Both the position numbers and the translations under genes were made by a program. Source: Dermatophilaceae bacterium Sec6.4 (GTDB taxonomy: Bacteria > Actinomycetota > Actinomycetes > Actinomycetales > Dermatophilaceae). From it: DNA of 64,000 nucleotides. The stretch covers positions 3,596,001-3,660,000 of the forward strand of contig CP144172.1 in the NCBI GenBank assembly GCA_039636865.1, given 5' to 3'. A model generated the notes under the pieces. That model was not told where the DNA came from, searched no databases, and saw only the letters and a list, made by a program, of their open reading frames with translations. This document shows positions 50,041 through 58,138 of this stretch, piece after piece; position 1 is the stretch's first letter; every line of letters starts with the position of its first letter.

Positions 50041-50916
50041 GTGCCTGAAACTCTGCACGAGCCGATCCTGGCCTGGTACGCCGAGCATCAACGCGACCTG
50101 CCCTGGCGCACGGCCGGCGCATCACCGTGGAGCATCTTCGTCTCCGAGATCATGCTGCAACAGACCCCGGTAATACGGGTGCTCCCGGTGTGGACCGACT
50201 GGATGACCCGCTGGCCCACCCCTGCCCACCTCGCCGCTGCGGCGCCCGGTGATGCCGTGCGGCACTGGGGCCGCCTCGGCTATCCCCGTCGTGCCCTGCG
50301 GCTGCACGCCGCCGCCACCGTCATGGTGAGCCGCCACGACGGCGCCGTTCCGGCAGACCTGGATCAGTTGCGTGCCCTGCCCGGAGTCGGGTCGTACACC
50401 GCTGCTGCCGTCGGGTCGTTCGCCTTCGGCATTCGCTGCGCGGTCGTCGACACCAACGTGCGACGTGTACATGCCCGCGCAATGACCGCATCCGCGCAGG
50501 CCGCGCCCGCGCTGACGGCGGCCGAGTCCCGACTCGCGGAGGCCCTCCTGCCCCGGGAGGACAGCAAGGCAGCGATCTGGAATGTTGCGGTGATGGAGCT
50601 GGGCGCGCTCATCTGCACCGCCGGTTCACCTGACTGCGAGCGCTGCCCTGTCGCAGATCGGTGCGCGTGGGTGAGCGCCGGGCGACCGGAATACGACGGG
50701 CCGGTAAAACGATCGCAGCGGTGGAAGGGCACCGATCGGCAGGTGCGCGGCCTGCTGCTGCAGGCGCTGCGCGACGCGGACGGCCCGGTGCACCAGACAC
50801 GCCTGGATCTGGTCTGGGCCGACCCGGCCCAGCGCGGCCGCTGCCTGGTCGGCCTGATCGAGGACGGCCTCGTCGAGCCGTTGCCCGATCGGACCTACGC
50901 CTTACCTGGCTTCTAG
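50041..50916 (+). CDS. mutY: A/G-specific adenine DNA glycosylase
   Basis: 291 residues. It removes adenine opposite 8-oxoguanine. Catalytic Glu36 in VSEIMLQQT, HhH motif LPGVGSYTA (about 113-121), catalytic Asp137 in VVDTNVRRV, and the [4Fe-4S] loop CTAGSPDCERCPVADRC. The family's C-terminal 8-oxoG-recognition domain is short here, as in actinobacterial MutY. It follows disA closely and overlaps the convergent gluconokinase gene by 4 bases. Confidence 0.94.
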   Translation: MPETLHEPILAWYAEHQRDLPWRTAGASPWSIFVSEIMLQQTPVIRVLPVWTDWMTRWPTPAHLAAAAPGDAVRHWGRLGYPRRALRLHAAATVMVSRHDGAVPADLDQLRALPGVGSYTAAAVGSFAFGIRCAVVDTNVRRVHARAMTASAQAAPALTAAESRLAEALLPREDSKAAIWNVAVMELGALICTAGSPDCERCPVADRCAWVSAGRPEYDGPVKRSQRWKGTDRQVRGLLLQALRDADGPVHQTRLDLVWADPAQRGRCLVGLIEDGLVEPLPDRTYALPGF

Positions 50917-51413
50917 GCCAGGGCCACCAACGCGCGTTGCACCGTCTCCTGCGGCGTGTCCGCCGCGTGCACCACGATGCCCGGTTCGTCATCCTGCAGC
51001 GGCTCCAAGGTCGCCAACTGCGACGGCAACAAGGAGGGCGACATGTAGTGGTCGGTGCGCGCGACCAATCGACGCTCCAGCTCCTGCACCGGCACGTCGA
51101 TCAACACGAACTGCACGCCCGACCGGCCTTCCCGCAGTAGGTCACGGTAGGTACGTTTGAGCGCCGAGCAGGTGATGACCGCGCTCTGTCCGGCCTGCTC
51201 TCGCGCAGAGATCCAGGCGCCGATCTCGCGTAGCCACGGCCAGCGGTCGTCGTCGGTGAGCGCGACCCCGCGAGCCATCTTCGCCACGTTCTCCTCGGAG
51301 TGGAAGTCGTCGCCCTCTGCGAACGTCCACCCCATCTCCTGCGCGATTCCCCTGGCAACCGTTGTCTTGCCGGAACCCGAAACCCCCATGACGATGACAC
51401 AGCGCGATGACAT
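50913..51413 (-). CDS. Gluconokinase
   Basis: 166 residues, GntK-type P-loop kinase: VIVMGVSGSGKTTVARG (Walker A about 10-18), AEGDDFHSEENVAKMARGVALTDDDRWPWL (substrate-binding signature), CSALKRTYRDLLR and VPVQELERRLVARTDHYMSPSLLPSQLATLEPL. It phosphorylates gluconate to 6-phosphogluconate, which meets the zwf pathway. Its end overlaps the mutY end by 4 bases tail to tail. No gluconate transporter is adjacent. Confidence 0.94.
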   Translation of the reverse strand: MSSRCVIVMGVSGSGKTTVARGIAQEMGWTFAEGDDFHSEENVAKMARGVALTDDDRWPWLREIGAWISAREQAGQSAVITCSALKRTYRDLLREGRSGVQFVLIDVPVQELERRLVARTDHYMSPSLLPSQLATLEPLQDDEPGIVVHAADTPQETVQRALVALA

Positions 51414-51421
51414 AAACCTGG

Positions 51422-51427
51422 ACTGTA
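51422..51427 (-). promoter_or_regulatory. -10 box of the gluconokinase gene
   Basis: TACAGT on the minus strand, 8 bases before the ATG at 51413. Confidence 0.4.
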
Positions 51428-51470
51428 GTCACTGGTAGCACTTGGTCGCTCCCACACACGTCGTCCCTGG

Positions 51471-51476
51471 TAGGTT
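51471..51476 (+). promoter_or_regulatory. -10 box of the ABC exporter operon
   Basis: TAGGTT lies 9 bases before the GTG at 51486; a leaderless or near-leaderless transcript is likely. Confidence 0.4.
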
Positions 51477-51485
51477 CTTGCGATT

Positions 51486-52280
51486 GTGTCTGTCGCGCTC
51501 GCCCCGTACGGGCGCATCTTCCTCGCGGGCATCCGACAGCAGGCGACCTACCGACTCGCGATCCTCGGCGGACTGGTCGCCAACATCACCTTCGGCCTGC
51601 TCAAGACGGCAATTCTGCTCGCGACGGTGCGCGCCGGTGGTGGATCACTGCAGGGGTACACCGCGGCCACGATGGCCTCCTACGTATGGCTCTCTCAGGG
51701 CCTGCTCGGCTCGATCAACCTCAACGGCCGCACCGATCTGGCCGACCGCATCAAGTCCGGCGCGGTCATCACCGACTTCCTGCGACCCATCTCGGTGCAG
51801 TGGGCGGCCATCGCCGGCGACGTCGGCAAGGCCGCCTGTGCACTGCTGCCACGAGGTCTGCCCAGCGTGCTGGTCGGGATCGGGGTGGTCGGGATGGCGG
51901 CTCCCCCGACCGGGCTGGCGTGGGTGCTGGGCCTTTTCAGTCTGCTGCTGGGCATCACCATCTCCTGGGCGAGTGTCTACGCGCTGGCGTGCGCAGGGTT
52001 CTGGCTGGTCGAGACCCGGGGTCTGCAGACCCTCTACATGATGATCTCCGGCTTTTTCGCCGGACTTTTCGTGCCGATCTCGCTCTTTCCGCACTGGTTG
52101 CTGATTATTGCCACAGCCACGCCGTTCCCCTCGATGCTGCAGTACCCGGTGGATGTGCTGATCGGGCGTGGCGGAGCCGGCCTCGTGCTCGCCCAGCTCG
52201 GCTGGCTCGTGGTCGTGGGCGGCACAGGTCACCTGCTGACCGAGTCCGGTCGGCGCCGACTGGAGGTGCAGGGTGGCTAG
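51486..52280 (+). CDS. ABC-2 family transporter permease 1
   Basis: 264 residues, six predicted helices, of the ABC-2 family type often found as paired permeases (PF06182-like). Segments: YRLAILGGLVANITFGLLKTAIL, MASYVWLSQGLLG, VLGLFSLLLGITISWASVYALACAGFWLV, MISGFFAGLFVPISLFPHWLLI, GWLVVVGGTGHLL. The second permease gene starts inside its last codons (8-base overlap), so the two are made together as a heterodimer. The transported substrate is unknown. Confidence 0.88.
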   Translation: MSVALAPYGRIFLAGIRQQATYRLAILGGLVANITFGLLKTAILLATVRAGGGSLQGYTAATMASYVWLSQGLLGSINLNGRTDLADRIKSGAVITDFLRPISVQWAAIAGDVGKAACALLPRGLPSVLVGIGVVGMAAPPTGLAWVLGLFSLLLGITISWASVYALACAGFWLVETRGLQTLYMMISGFFAGLFVPISLFPHWLLIIATATPFPSMLQYPVDVLIGRGGAGLVLAQLGWLVVVGGTGHLLTESGRRRLEVQGG

Positions 52281-53106
52281 CGCCAGGGTGCTGAGTGCCG
52301 GCCTCTCCCGCGCGGCCGAGCCATACCGTGCCGTGCTGGCCTCCCGACTGCGCGCGCAACGCAGCTACCGCAGCAATTTCGTGTTGGACTGTGCCAGCTC
52401 GTTCCTGGTCAGCTTCGTGGAACTCGCCGAGGTGTGGGTGCTCTTCCACGCGGTCCACTCACTCGGCGGTTTCGACTTCCGCGAGGTGCTCCTCGTCTTC
52501 GGACTCGCCGATTTCGCCTTCAGCCTGACGGACATGGTCTTCGGACACTGTGACAACTTGGCGCAGTTCGTCCGCGAAGGCACCCTGGACACGTTCTATC
52601 TGCGCCCCCAGCCGCTGTTGTTGCAACTGATCACCAGTGACATCTCGCTACGCCGTCTGGCCCGCGCCGCCGTGGGTCTGCTCTGCATCGTGATCGCGCT
52701 GGAGTTGAACGACATTGCCTGGACGCCGGCCCACGTCGGGTTGCTGGTGCTCACCCTCGTCAGCAGTTTCGCGATCTTCTCGGCAACCTTCGTCTGGGCC
52801 GCAGGCATCCAGTTCTTCGTGATCAACGGCGCCGAGCTGACGAACTCCTTCGTGTACGGCGGTCGGTATGCCGCCACTCAGGTCGCCTCGGTGTGGAGTC
52901 GCCCGATCAAGGTGGCCTTCGGTTTCGTCATACCGATGGCATTCACCGCATACCTACCTGCGTTGTTACTGCTGGGCAAGACCGGCCCGGAATGGCTGCC
53001 CGCGTGGCTCGGCTGGTGTACCCCCGTCGCAGCTCTCGTAGCCTGGGCAATCGGGATGCTGCTCTGGCGCACTGGTGTACGCCACTACCAGGGAGGCGGC
53101 GGATGA
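52273..53106 (+). CDS. ABC-2 family transporter permease 2
   Basis: 277 residues, six predicted helices, same family type as the preceding permease: RSYRSNFVLDCASSFLVSFVELAEVWVLF, VLLVFGLADFAFSLTDMVFGH, GTLDTFYLRPQPLLLQLITSD (a hallmark loop: REGTLDTFYLRP), FVIPMAFTAYLPALLLL, and a last helix WCTPVAALVAWAIGMLLW. The GTG start overlaps the first permease. The ATPase gene follows after about 64 bases. Confidence 0.88.
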   Translation: MASARVLSAGLSRAAEPYRAVLASRLRAQRSYRSNFVLDCASSFLVSFVELAEVWVLFHAVHSLGGFDFREVLLVFGLADFAFSLTDMVFGHCDNLAQFVREGTLDTFYLRPQPLLLQLITSDISLRRLARAAVGLLCIVIALELNDIAWTPAHVGLLVLTLVSSFAIFSATFVWAAGIQFFVINGAELTNSFVYGGRYAATQVASVWSRPIKVAFGFVIPMAFTAYLPALLLLGKTGPEWLPAWLGWCTPVAALVAWAIGMLLWRTGVRHYQGGGG

Positions 53107-53170
53107 GAACCCCACGAAGTTTTCCTCCCCCGCTATGCTCCCCCGAAAATACTTCGCGAGGCCCCCGGAA

Positions 53171-54139
53171 ATGACAGTGCGCAATCCGATCATCGAGACC
53201 CACGGACTGACCAGAACTTTCACCCGTCGCGGCCGCGGGCTGACCCGCACCACGCTGACCGCCGTCGATCAGCTGAGCGTCAGCGTGCAACCGGGTGAGT
53301 CGGTGGGCTACATCGGCGCGAACGGCGCGGGAAAGTCCACCACCATCAAGATGCTCGTCGGCATCCTGGTGCCGACGTCGGGCACGGTGGCTACCTGCGG
53401 CCTGAACCCGCTGCGCGAGCGCCGGGCGCTGGCCCGGCGTATCGGCGTGGTCTTCGGTCAGCGATCTCAGTTGTGGTGGGACCTGCCCGTCCGCGAGTCC
53501 TTCGCGATCCTCGCCTCGATCCACGGGCTGTCTGCGCAGCAGCGGTCGGCCCGCACCGCTGAGCTGGTCGACCAGCTGGAAATGGACGAGTTCCTGGGCG
53601 CGCCCGTACGTCAGCTCTCGCTCGGTCAACGGATGCGCGCCGAAGTCGCTGCCGCGCTGCTGCATTCACCGGAGCTGGTGATTCTGGACGAGCCGACCAT
53701 CGGCCTGGACGTGTTGTCCAAGCAGCGGTTGAGGGAGTTCCTGATCCGCGAACGCGCGGAGCACGGCACCACCCTGCTGCTGACCACCCACGACATGGGC
53801 GATATCGAGCGGTTGTGCGAGCGCGTGCTGGTGGTCGATCACGGCGCGCTCGCCTTCGACGGCAGCCTCGCCGGCCTGTCCGCCACGGTGGACGCCCGTC
53901 GGGTGCTGGTCGTCGACCTTGCCGAGCCGACGAAACCCCTGACCGACATCGCGGGCACCACGCATCTGGACGCGCAGAGTGGCGGACTGCGACAACGGTT
54001 GTCCTTCGACTCCGCCACCACGACCGCCGCACAGGTCCTTTCAGCGGTGTCGCAGCGGGCTGAAGTCCGTGACCTGGCTATCGAAGAACCGGACATCGAG
54101 GACGTCGTCCGCCAGCTGTACCAACAGTCACGCCGATGA
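53171..54139 (+). CDS. ABC transporter ATP-binding protein
   Basis: 322 residues from the ATG at 53171. Walker A GANGAGKSTTIKML, Q-loop VFGQRSQLWWDLPVRESF, signature LSLGQRMRAEVAAALLH, Walker B LVILDEPTIGLD, switch His in TTHDMGDIERL. QRSQLWWDLP is typical of ATPases paired with these ABC-2 permeases. The C-terminal 80 residues form a regulatory extension. In-frame starts further upstream lie in the end of the permease gene and give a non-homologous leader. Confidence 0.93.
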   Translation: MTVRNPIIETHGLTRTFTRRGRGLTRTTLTAVDQLSVSVQPGESVGYIGANGAGKSTTIKMLVGILVPTSGTVATCGLNPLRERRALARRIGVVFGQRSQLWWDLPVRESFAILASIHGLSAQQRSARTAELVDQLEMDEFLGAPVRQLSLGQRMRAEVAAALLHSPELVILDEPTIGLDVLSKQRLREFLIRERAEHGTTLLLTTHDMGDIERLCERVLVVDHGALAFDGSLAGLSATVDARRVLVVDLAEPTKPLTDIAGTTHLDAQSGGLRQRLSFDSATTTAAQVLSAVSQRAEVRDLAIEEPDIEDVVRQLYQQSRR

Positions 54140-54149
54140 GTGGGAACCG

Positions 54150-54503
54150 ATGAATCTGCGCACCAGCGTCTACGTGATCGTCGCGCTGATCCCACCCGGG
54201 CGCGTCGTGAGTTACGGGGACATCGCCGGGATGCTCGGTATGTCGCCGCGGATGGTGGGGCGTTACCTGGCCCTGTCACAAGGCGCGGACCTGCCCTGGT
54301 GGCGGGTGGTCAATGCCGGTGGCGAGCTGCCCGCCCACGTACGCGAACAGGCACTGCAACATTGGCGGGACGAAGACATCGAGCTGAAGCCCAACGGCTG
54401 CGGGGTGCCGATCAGGCGGTACCGCGCCGATCTTGCTCAGCTCGCCGATGCCGCCGAGGCAGCGCTCGGCCCACTCACCGGCATCGACGACTTCACCGGG
54501 TGA
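54150..54503 (+). CDS. Alkyltransferase-like (ATL/MGMT family) protein without the acceptor Cys
   Basis: 117 residues, the DNA-binding domain of O6-alkylguanine methyltransferases: YVIVALIPPGRVVSYGDIAGMLGMSPRMVGRYLA (helix-turn-helix) and LPWWRVVNAGGELP. The methyltransferase active site PCHR is replaced by PWWR, so no alkyl transfer is possible; ATL proteins with PWHR bind alkylated bases and flag them for excision repair. A full methyltransferase with PCHR is encoded at 62.9-63.4 kb. It starts 11 bases after the ABC ATPase stop. Confidence 0.9.
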   Translation: MNLRTSVYVIVALIPPGRVVSYGDIAGMLGMSPRMVGRYLALSQGADLPWWRVVNAGGELPAHVREQALQHWRDEDIELKPNGCGVPIRRYRADLAQLADAAEAALGPLTGIDDFTG

Positions 54504-54505
54504 AC

Positions 54506-54811
54506 TCAGTCAACGGTCGCGACGAACATCCTCGAACCCGGCGGGGCGATCTGCTGGTAGTCCGCAGCCGTCGCCTTGCCCTCATCCGAGGCCAGCGCGG
54601 CCTGCATTGCGGCGTCGTCGGTGAAATAAAGTTCGGCCATCCGGTGATAGGTCTGCTCGCCTCCGTCAGCCGCCCCCACGAAGAGGGCGCCCTCCCAACG
54701 TTGCAGGCCAGGGACGGTGTCCACGAGCGGCCCGTGCTTGCCGAGGTAGTGCTCGTCGAACGCTTCGGCGTCGTCGGGCTGGGTGTAGAGGACAACTAGT
54801 TTCACCGTCAT
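54506..54811 (-). CDS. EthD-family protein
   Basis: 101 residues from the ATG at 54811, with TAGGGT 7 bases upstream (an ATG three codons earlier is less well placed). EthD-type ferredoxin-like fold: VKLVVLYTQPDDAEAFDEHYLGKHGPLVDTVPGL with the HYLGKHGPL signature, and ending RMFVATVD. EthD proteins are accessory factors or small-molecule-handling dimers; function here unknown. Its end converges on the ATL gene 2 bases away. Confidence 0.85.
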   Translation of the reverse strand: MTVKLVVLYTQPDDAEAFDEHYLGKHGPLVDTVPGLQRWEGALFVGAADGGEQTYHRMAELYFTDDAAMQAALASDEGKATAADYQQIAPPGSRMFVATVD

Positions 54812-54818
54812 ACATGGC

Positions 54819-54824
54819 ACCCTA
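54819..54824 (-). promoter_or_regulatory. -10 box of the EthD-type gene (leaderless)
   Basis: TAGGGT on the minus strand, 7 bases before the ATG at 54811; it decides between two close ATGs. Confidence 0.45.
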
Positions 54825-54876
54825 GGCCGCTGGACGCGGGCACGTCTCGCACCTTCGCGATCCGGCCGAACCCTCC

Positions 54877-55413
54877 TCAGAGGGTGAGCAGCATCCGGGT
54901 GTTGCCGAGGGTGTTGGGTTTGACCCGATCCAGGTCCAGGAATTCGGCAACGCCCTCGTCGTAGGACTGCAACAACTCCAGGTAAACGGCTGGATCGACC
55001 GGATCGCCGTCGATCTCGACGAAGCCGTGCCGAGCGAAGAAGTCCACCTCGAAGGTCAGACAGAAGACCCTGCTCACCCCCAGCTCACGCGCCTGAGCGA
55101 TCAGGTTGCCGAGCATCAGGTGACCGACACCCCGGCCCTTCATCGACGGGTGTACGGCAATGGTGCGTACTTCCGCGACGTTCTCCCAGATCACGTGCAA
55201 TGCGCCGCACCCGAGGACCTCGCTGCCGCTCTCGGCGACGACGAATTCCTGCAGACTCTCAAAATATGCCACGGGCGGCTTCGAAACGATCGCGCGCGTC
55301 GCGACGTACGGCTCGATCAGCGCGCGGATGGCGCCTACATCGCGGACGCGCGCCGCGCGCAACACCATTGGTGTTGCGCGCGGCGCGGTCGTCGGTGGGT
55401 CGGCCTGACTCAT
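54877..55413 (-). CDS. argA: Amino-acid N-acetyltransferase (N-acetylglutamate synthase type)
   Basis: 178 residues. GNAT fold with VLRAARVRDVGAIRALIEPYV, QEFVVAESGSEVLGCGALHVIWENVAEVRTIAVHPSMKGRGVGHLMLGNLI (acetyl-CoA loop KGRGVG), and FFARHGFVEID. The length and pattern match the short actinobacterial enzyme Rv2747, which acetylates glutamate or glutamine at the head of arginine synthesis. The ATG shares one base with the clpC stop (TGATG), so it is coupled to clpC. Codons 10-22 are made from a 39-base palindrome; a start at the internal ATG (55368) is possible but less likely. Confidence 0.85.
   Translation of the reverse strand: MSQADPPTTAPRATPMVLRAARVRDVGAIRALIEPYVATRAIVSKPPVAYFESLQEFVVAESGSEVLGCGALHVIWENVAEVRTIAVHPSMKGRGVGHLMLGNLIAQARELGVSRVFCLTFEVDFFARHGFVEIDGDPVDPAVYLELLQSYDEGVAEFLDLDRVKPNTLGNTRMLLTL
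55349..55387. repeat. 39-base perfect palindrome in the 5' part of argA
   Basis: Arms of 19 bases (55349-55367 and 55369-55387) pair perfectly around a single T at 55368. The arms read CGCGCCGCGCGCAACACCA and its complement. It starts 27 bases into the coding sequence. Confidence 0.9.
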
Positions 55414-57950
55414 CAGTCCTTGTCGAGGTCGACGGAGTGACCGCCTGGGGCGGCACCGGCCGGTTCTGGCGGAGCATCCGGAGCCTTCGGCTTGGGCGAA
55501 CCGGCGAAGGTGAACTTCGCTTCCTTACCCTCACCTTCGACATCCACCAGGATGATCTCGCCGGATCCGATCTCCCCGTAGAGGATTTTCTCGGACATCA
55601 TGTCCTCGATCTCGCGCTGGATCGTGCGACGCAACGGCCGGGCGCCCATCGCGGGGTCGTATCCACGCTTGGCCAGCAGGTCCTTGGCGGGCTGGGTCAG
55701 CTCGATGGCCATGTCCTTGTCCTTCAGGCGGACATCGAGCTTCTCCACCATCAGGTCGACGATCTGGACGATCTCCTCCGGGCTCAGCTGCGGGAAGACA
55801 ATGGTGTCGTCAACGCGGTTGAGGAACTCCGGGCGGAAGTGCTGCTTGAGCTCGTCCTGCACCTTCGCGCGCATCCGGTCGTAGTTGGAGGCGTGGTCGT
55901 TGCCGGAAGAGAATCCGAGCGAGACGCCCTTGGAGATGTCCCTGGTGCCCAGGTTGGTGGTCATGATGATCACCGTGTTCTTGAAGTCCACGGCCCGACC
56001 CTGGGAGTCGGTCAACCGGCCGTCCTCCAGGATCTGCAGCAGGCTGTTGAAGATATCGGCGTGTGCCTTCTCGACCTCGTCGAACAGCACCACCGAGAAC
56101 GGCTTGCGACGCACCTTCTCGGTCAGCTGGCCACCTTCTTCGTAGCCGACGTAACCGGGAGGTGAACCGAACAGCCGCGACACGGTGTGCTTCTCGGCGA
56201 ACTCGGACATGTCGAGGGTGATCAACGCGTCCTCGTCGCCGAACAGGAACTCCGCGAGCGCCTTCGCGAGCTCGGTCTTACCGACACCGGTGGGACCGGC
56301 GAAGATGAACGAACCACCGGGACGGCGGGGATCCTTCAGACCGGCGCGGGTACGCCGGATTGCCTGGGACAGGGCCGTGATCGCGTCGTCGTTGCCGACG
56401 ACCCGCTTGTGCAGCTCGTCTTCCATCCGCAGCAGCCGCGAGGATTCTTCCTCGGTCAGCTTGAAGACGGGGATGCCGGTGGAGGCCGCGAGCACCTCGG
56501 CGATCAACTCTTCGTCGACCTCCGCAACGACGTCCTGGTCGCCGGACTTCCATTCCTTCTCGCGCTGTGCCTTGGCGTTGATGAGGTTCTTCTCATCGTC
56601 GCGCAACGACGCGGCCTTCTCGAAGTCCTGCCCGTCGATCGCCGATTCCTTCTCCCGACGTACGTGGGAGATCTTCTCGTCGAACTCGCGTAGATCCGCG
56701 GGGGCGGTCATCCGGCGGATACGCAACCGGGCGCCGGCCTCGTCGATCAGGTCGATGGCCTTGTCCGGCAGGTGCCGGTCATTGATGTAGCGGTCGGCCA
56801 TGTTGACGGCAGCTACCAGCGCGGCATCGGTGATCGTGACGCGGTGGTGCGCCTCGTAGCGGTCGCGCAGACCCTTCAGGATCTCGATGGCGTGCGGGAT
56901 CGAGGGCTCCATGACCTGGATCGGCTGGAAGCGCCGCTCCAACGCGGCATCCTTCTCGATGTGCTTGCGGTATTCATCCAGCGTGGTCGCGCCGATGGTC
57001 TGCAGCTCACCACGAGCCAACATCGGCTTCAGAATCGAAGCTGCGTCGATGGCGCCCTCGGCGGCACCCGCACCGACGAGGGTGTGGATCTCGTCGATGA
57101 ACAAGATGATGTCGCCGCGGGTGCGGATCTCCTTCAGGACCTTCTTCAGGCGCTCTTCGAAGTCACCGCGGTAACGCGAACCGGCCACCAGCGAACCGAG
57201 GTCGAGGGTGTAGAGCTGCTTGTCCTTCAGCGTCTCGGGCACGTCACCGCGCACGATGTCTGCTGCGAGGCCTTCCACGACGGCGGTCTTGCCGACGCCG
57301 GGCTCACCGATCAGGACGGGATTGTTCTTGGTACGCCGCGACAAGACCTGCATGACGCGCTCGATTTCCTTCTCCCGGCCGATGACCGGATCGAGCTTGC
57401 CGTCGCGGGCCGCCTGCGTGAGGTTGCGGCCGAACTGGTCCAGCACGAGCGAACCGGCAGGGGTGCCTTCGGCAGCACCCTGGCCCACGCCCGCACCCTG
57501 GGGCTCTTTGCCCTGGTAGCCAGATACGAGCTGGATGACCTGCTGGCGGACCCGCGCCAGGTCTGCGCCCATCTTGACGAGCACCTGGGCCGCGACGCCT
57601 TCGCCTTCGCGGATCAGACCGAGCAGGATGTGCTCGGTGCCGATGTAGCTGTGGCCCAGTTGCAGACCCTCACGCAGCGAGAGCTCCAGTACCTTCTTGG
57701 CGCGCGGGGTGAAGGGGATGTGGCCGGGCTGGGTCTGCTGGCTGGGTCCGATGATCTCCTGGACCTGCTCGCGGACGGCCTCCAGGGAAATCCCGAGGCT
57801 CTCCAGGGCCTTGGCCGCAACGCCTTCACCCTCGTGGATCAGACCGAGCAGAATGTGCTCGGTGCCGATGTAGTTGTGGTTGAGCATGCGCGCCTCTTCT
57901 TGGGCGAGCACCACCACACGCCGTGCGCGGTCGGTGAACCGTTCGAACAT
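55413..57950 (-). CDS. clpC: ATP-dependent Clp protease ATP-binding subunit ClpC
   Basis: 845 residues, cytoplasmic AAA+ unfoldase that feeds substrates to ClpP. N-domain with two Clp-N repeats ([19 protein letters not shown] and [19 protein letters not shown]), first AAA+ module ([28 protein letters not shown]), a UVR-containing middle region ([29 protein letters not shown]), second AAA+ module ([30 protein letters not shown]), and a D2-small domain with a ClpP-docking loop region. Ribosome site GGGAG 5 bases upstream of the ATG. argA is coupled downstream. Confidence 0.97.
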   Translation of the reverse strand: MFERFTDRARRVVVLAQEEARMLNHNYIGTEHILLGLIHEGEGVAAKALESLGISLEAVREQVQEIIGPSQQTQPGHIPFTPRAKKVLELSLREGLQLGHSYIGTEHILLGLIREGEGVAAQVLVKMGADLARVRQQVIQLVSGYQGKEPQGAGVGQGAAEGTPAGSLVLDQFGRNLTQAARDGKLDPVIGREKEIERVMQVLSRRTKNNPVLIGEPGVGKTAVVEGLAADIVRGDVPETLKDKQLYTLDLGSLVAGSRYRGDFEERLKKVLKEIRTRGDIILFIDEIHTLVGAGAAEGAIDAASILKPMLARGELQTIGATTLDEYRKHIEKDAALERRFQPIQVMEPSIPHAIEILKGLRDRYEAHHRVTITDAALVAAVNMADRYINDRHLPDKAIDLIDEAGARLRIRRMTAPADLREFDEKISHVRREKESAIDGQDFEKAASLRDDEKNLINAKAQREKEWKSGDQDVVAEVDEELIAEVLAASTGIPVFKLTEEESSRLLRMEDELHKRVVGNDDAITALSQAIRRTRAGLKDPRRPGGSFIFAGPTGVGKTELAKALAEFLFGDEDALITLDMSEFAEKHTVSRLFGSPPGYVGYEEGGQLTEKVRRKPFSVVLFDEVEKAHADIFNSLLQILEDGRLTDSQGRAVDFKNTVIIMTTNLGTRDISKGVSLGFSSGNDHASNYDRMRAKVQDELKQHFRPEFLNRVDDTIVFPQLSPEEIVQIVDLMVEKLDVRLKDKDMAIELTQPAKDLLAKRGYDPAMGARPLRRTIQREIEDMMSEKILYGEIGSGEIILVDVEGEGKEAKFTFAGSPKPKAPDAPPEPAGAAPGGHSVDLDKD

Positions 57951-58006
57951 GTTTACTCCCTTAGGGCTGCTGCCGAAGTACTTCGATGCTATCCGCTGAC
58001 AATGCC

Positions 58007-58030
58007 GCGTTGATCAACGCCATAGCGGAT
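58007..58030. promoter_or_regulatory. Palindrome in the clpC upstream region
   Basis: GCGTTGATCAACGC (58007-58020) is a perfect 14-base palindrome, flanked by ATCCGCT (57991-57997) and its complement AGCGGAT (58024-58030). It lies about 57 bases upstream of clpC, where a repressor or activator could bind. Confidence 0.4.
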
Positions 58031-58095
58031 GTGTCTGCTCATCACAACGCCACCTACGGGCGACGTGTTCCTCGCAGGCGATGTTCGGGCGCCAC

Positions 58096-58113
58096 GTTCG
58101 CCATGAGCGGAAC
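58096..58113. promoter_or_regulatory. Possible ClgR-like site between clpC and its divergent neighbour
   Basis: GTTCGC-CATGA-GCGGAAC resembles the GTTCGC-N5-GCGAAC type of dyad bound by ClgR, the actinobacterial activator of clp genes, but has one extra base in the right half. It lies about 146 bases upstream of clpC and 26 before the divergent start. Confidence 0.3.
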
Positions 58114-58126
58114 ACTTACCTGCCCT

Positions 58127-58132
58127 TACCAT
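58127..58132 (+). promoter_or_regulatory. -10 box of the kinase-like/PqqD-like gene (leaderless)
   Basis: TACCAT lies 6 bases before the GTG at 58139, supporting this start over an in-frame ATG at 57986. Confidence 0.45.
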
Positions 58133-58138
58133 CGTCCC

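Noticed and set aside
56772..58013. 413-codon open frame antisense to clpC
   Set aside because: A shadow of the clpC codon pattern with no recognisable domain.
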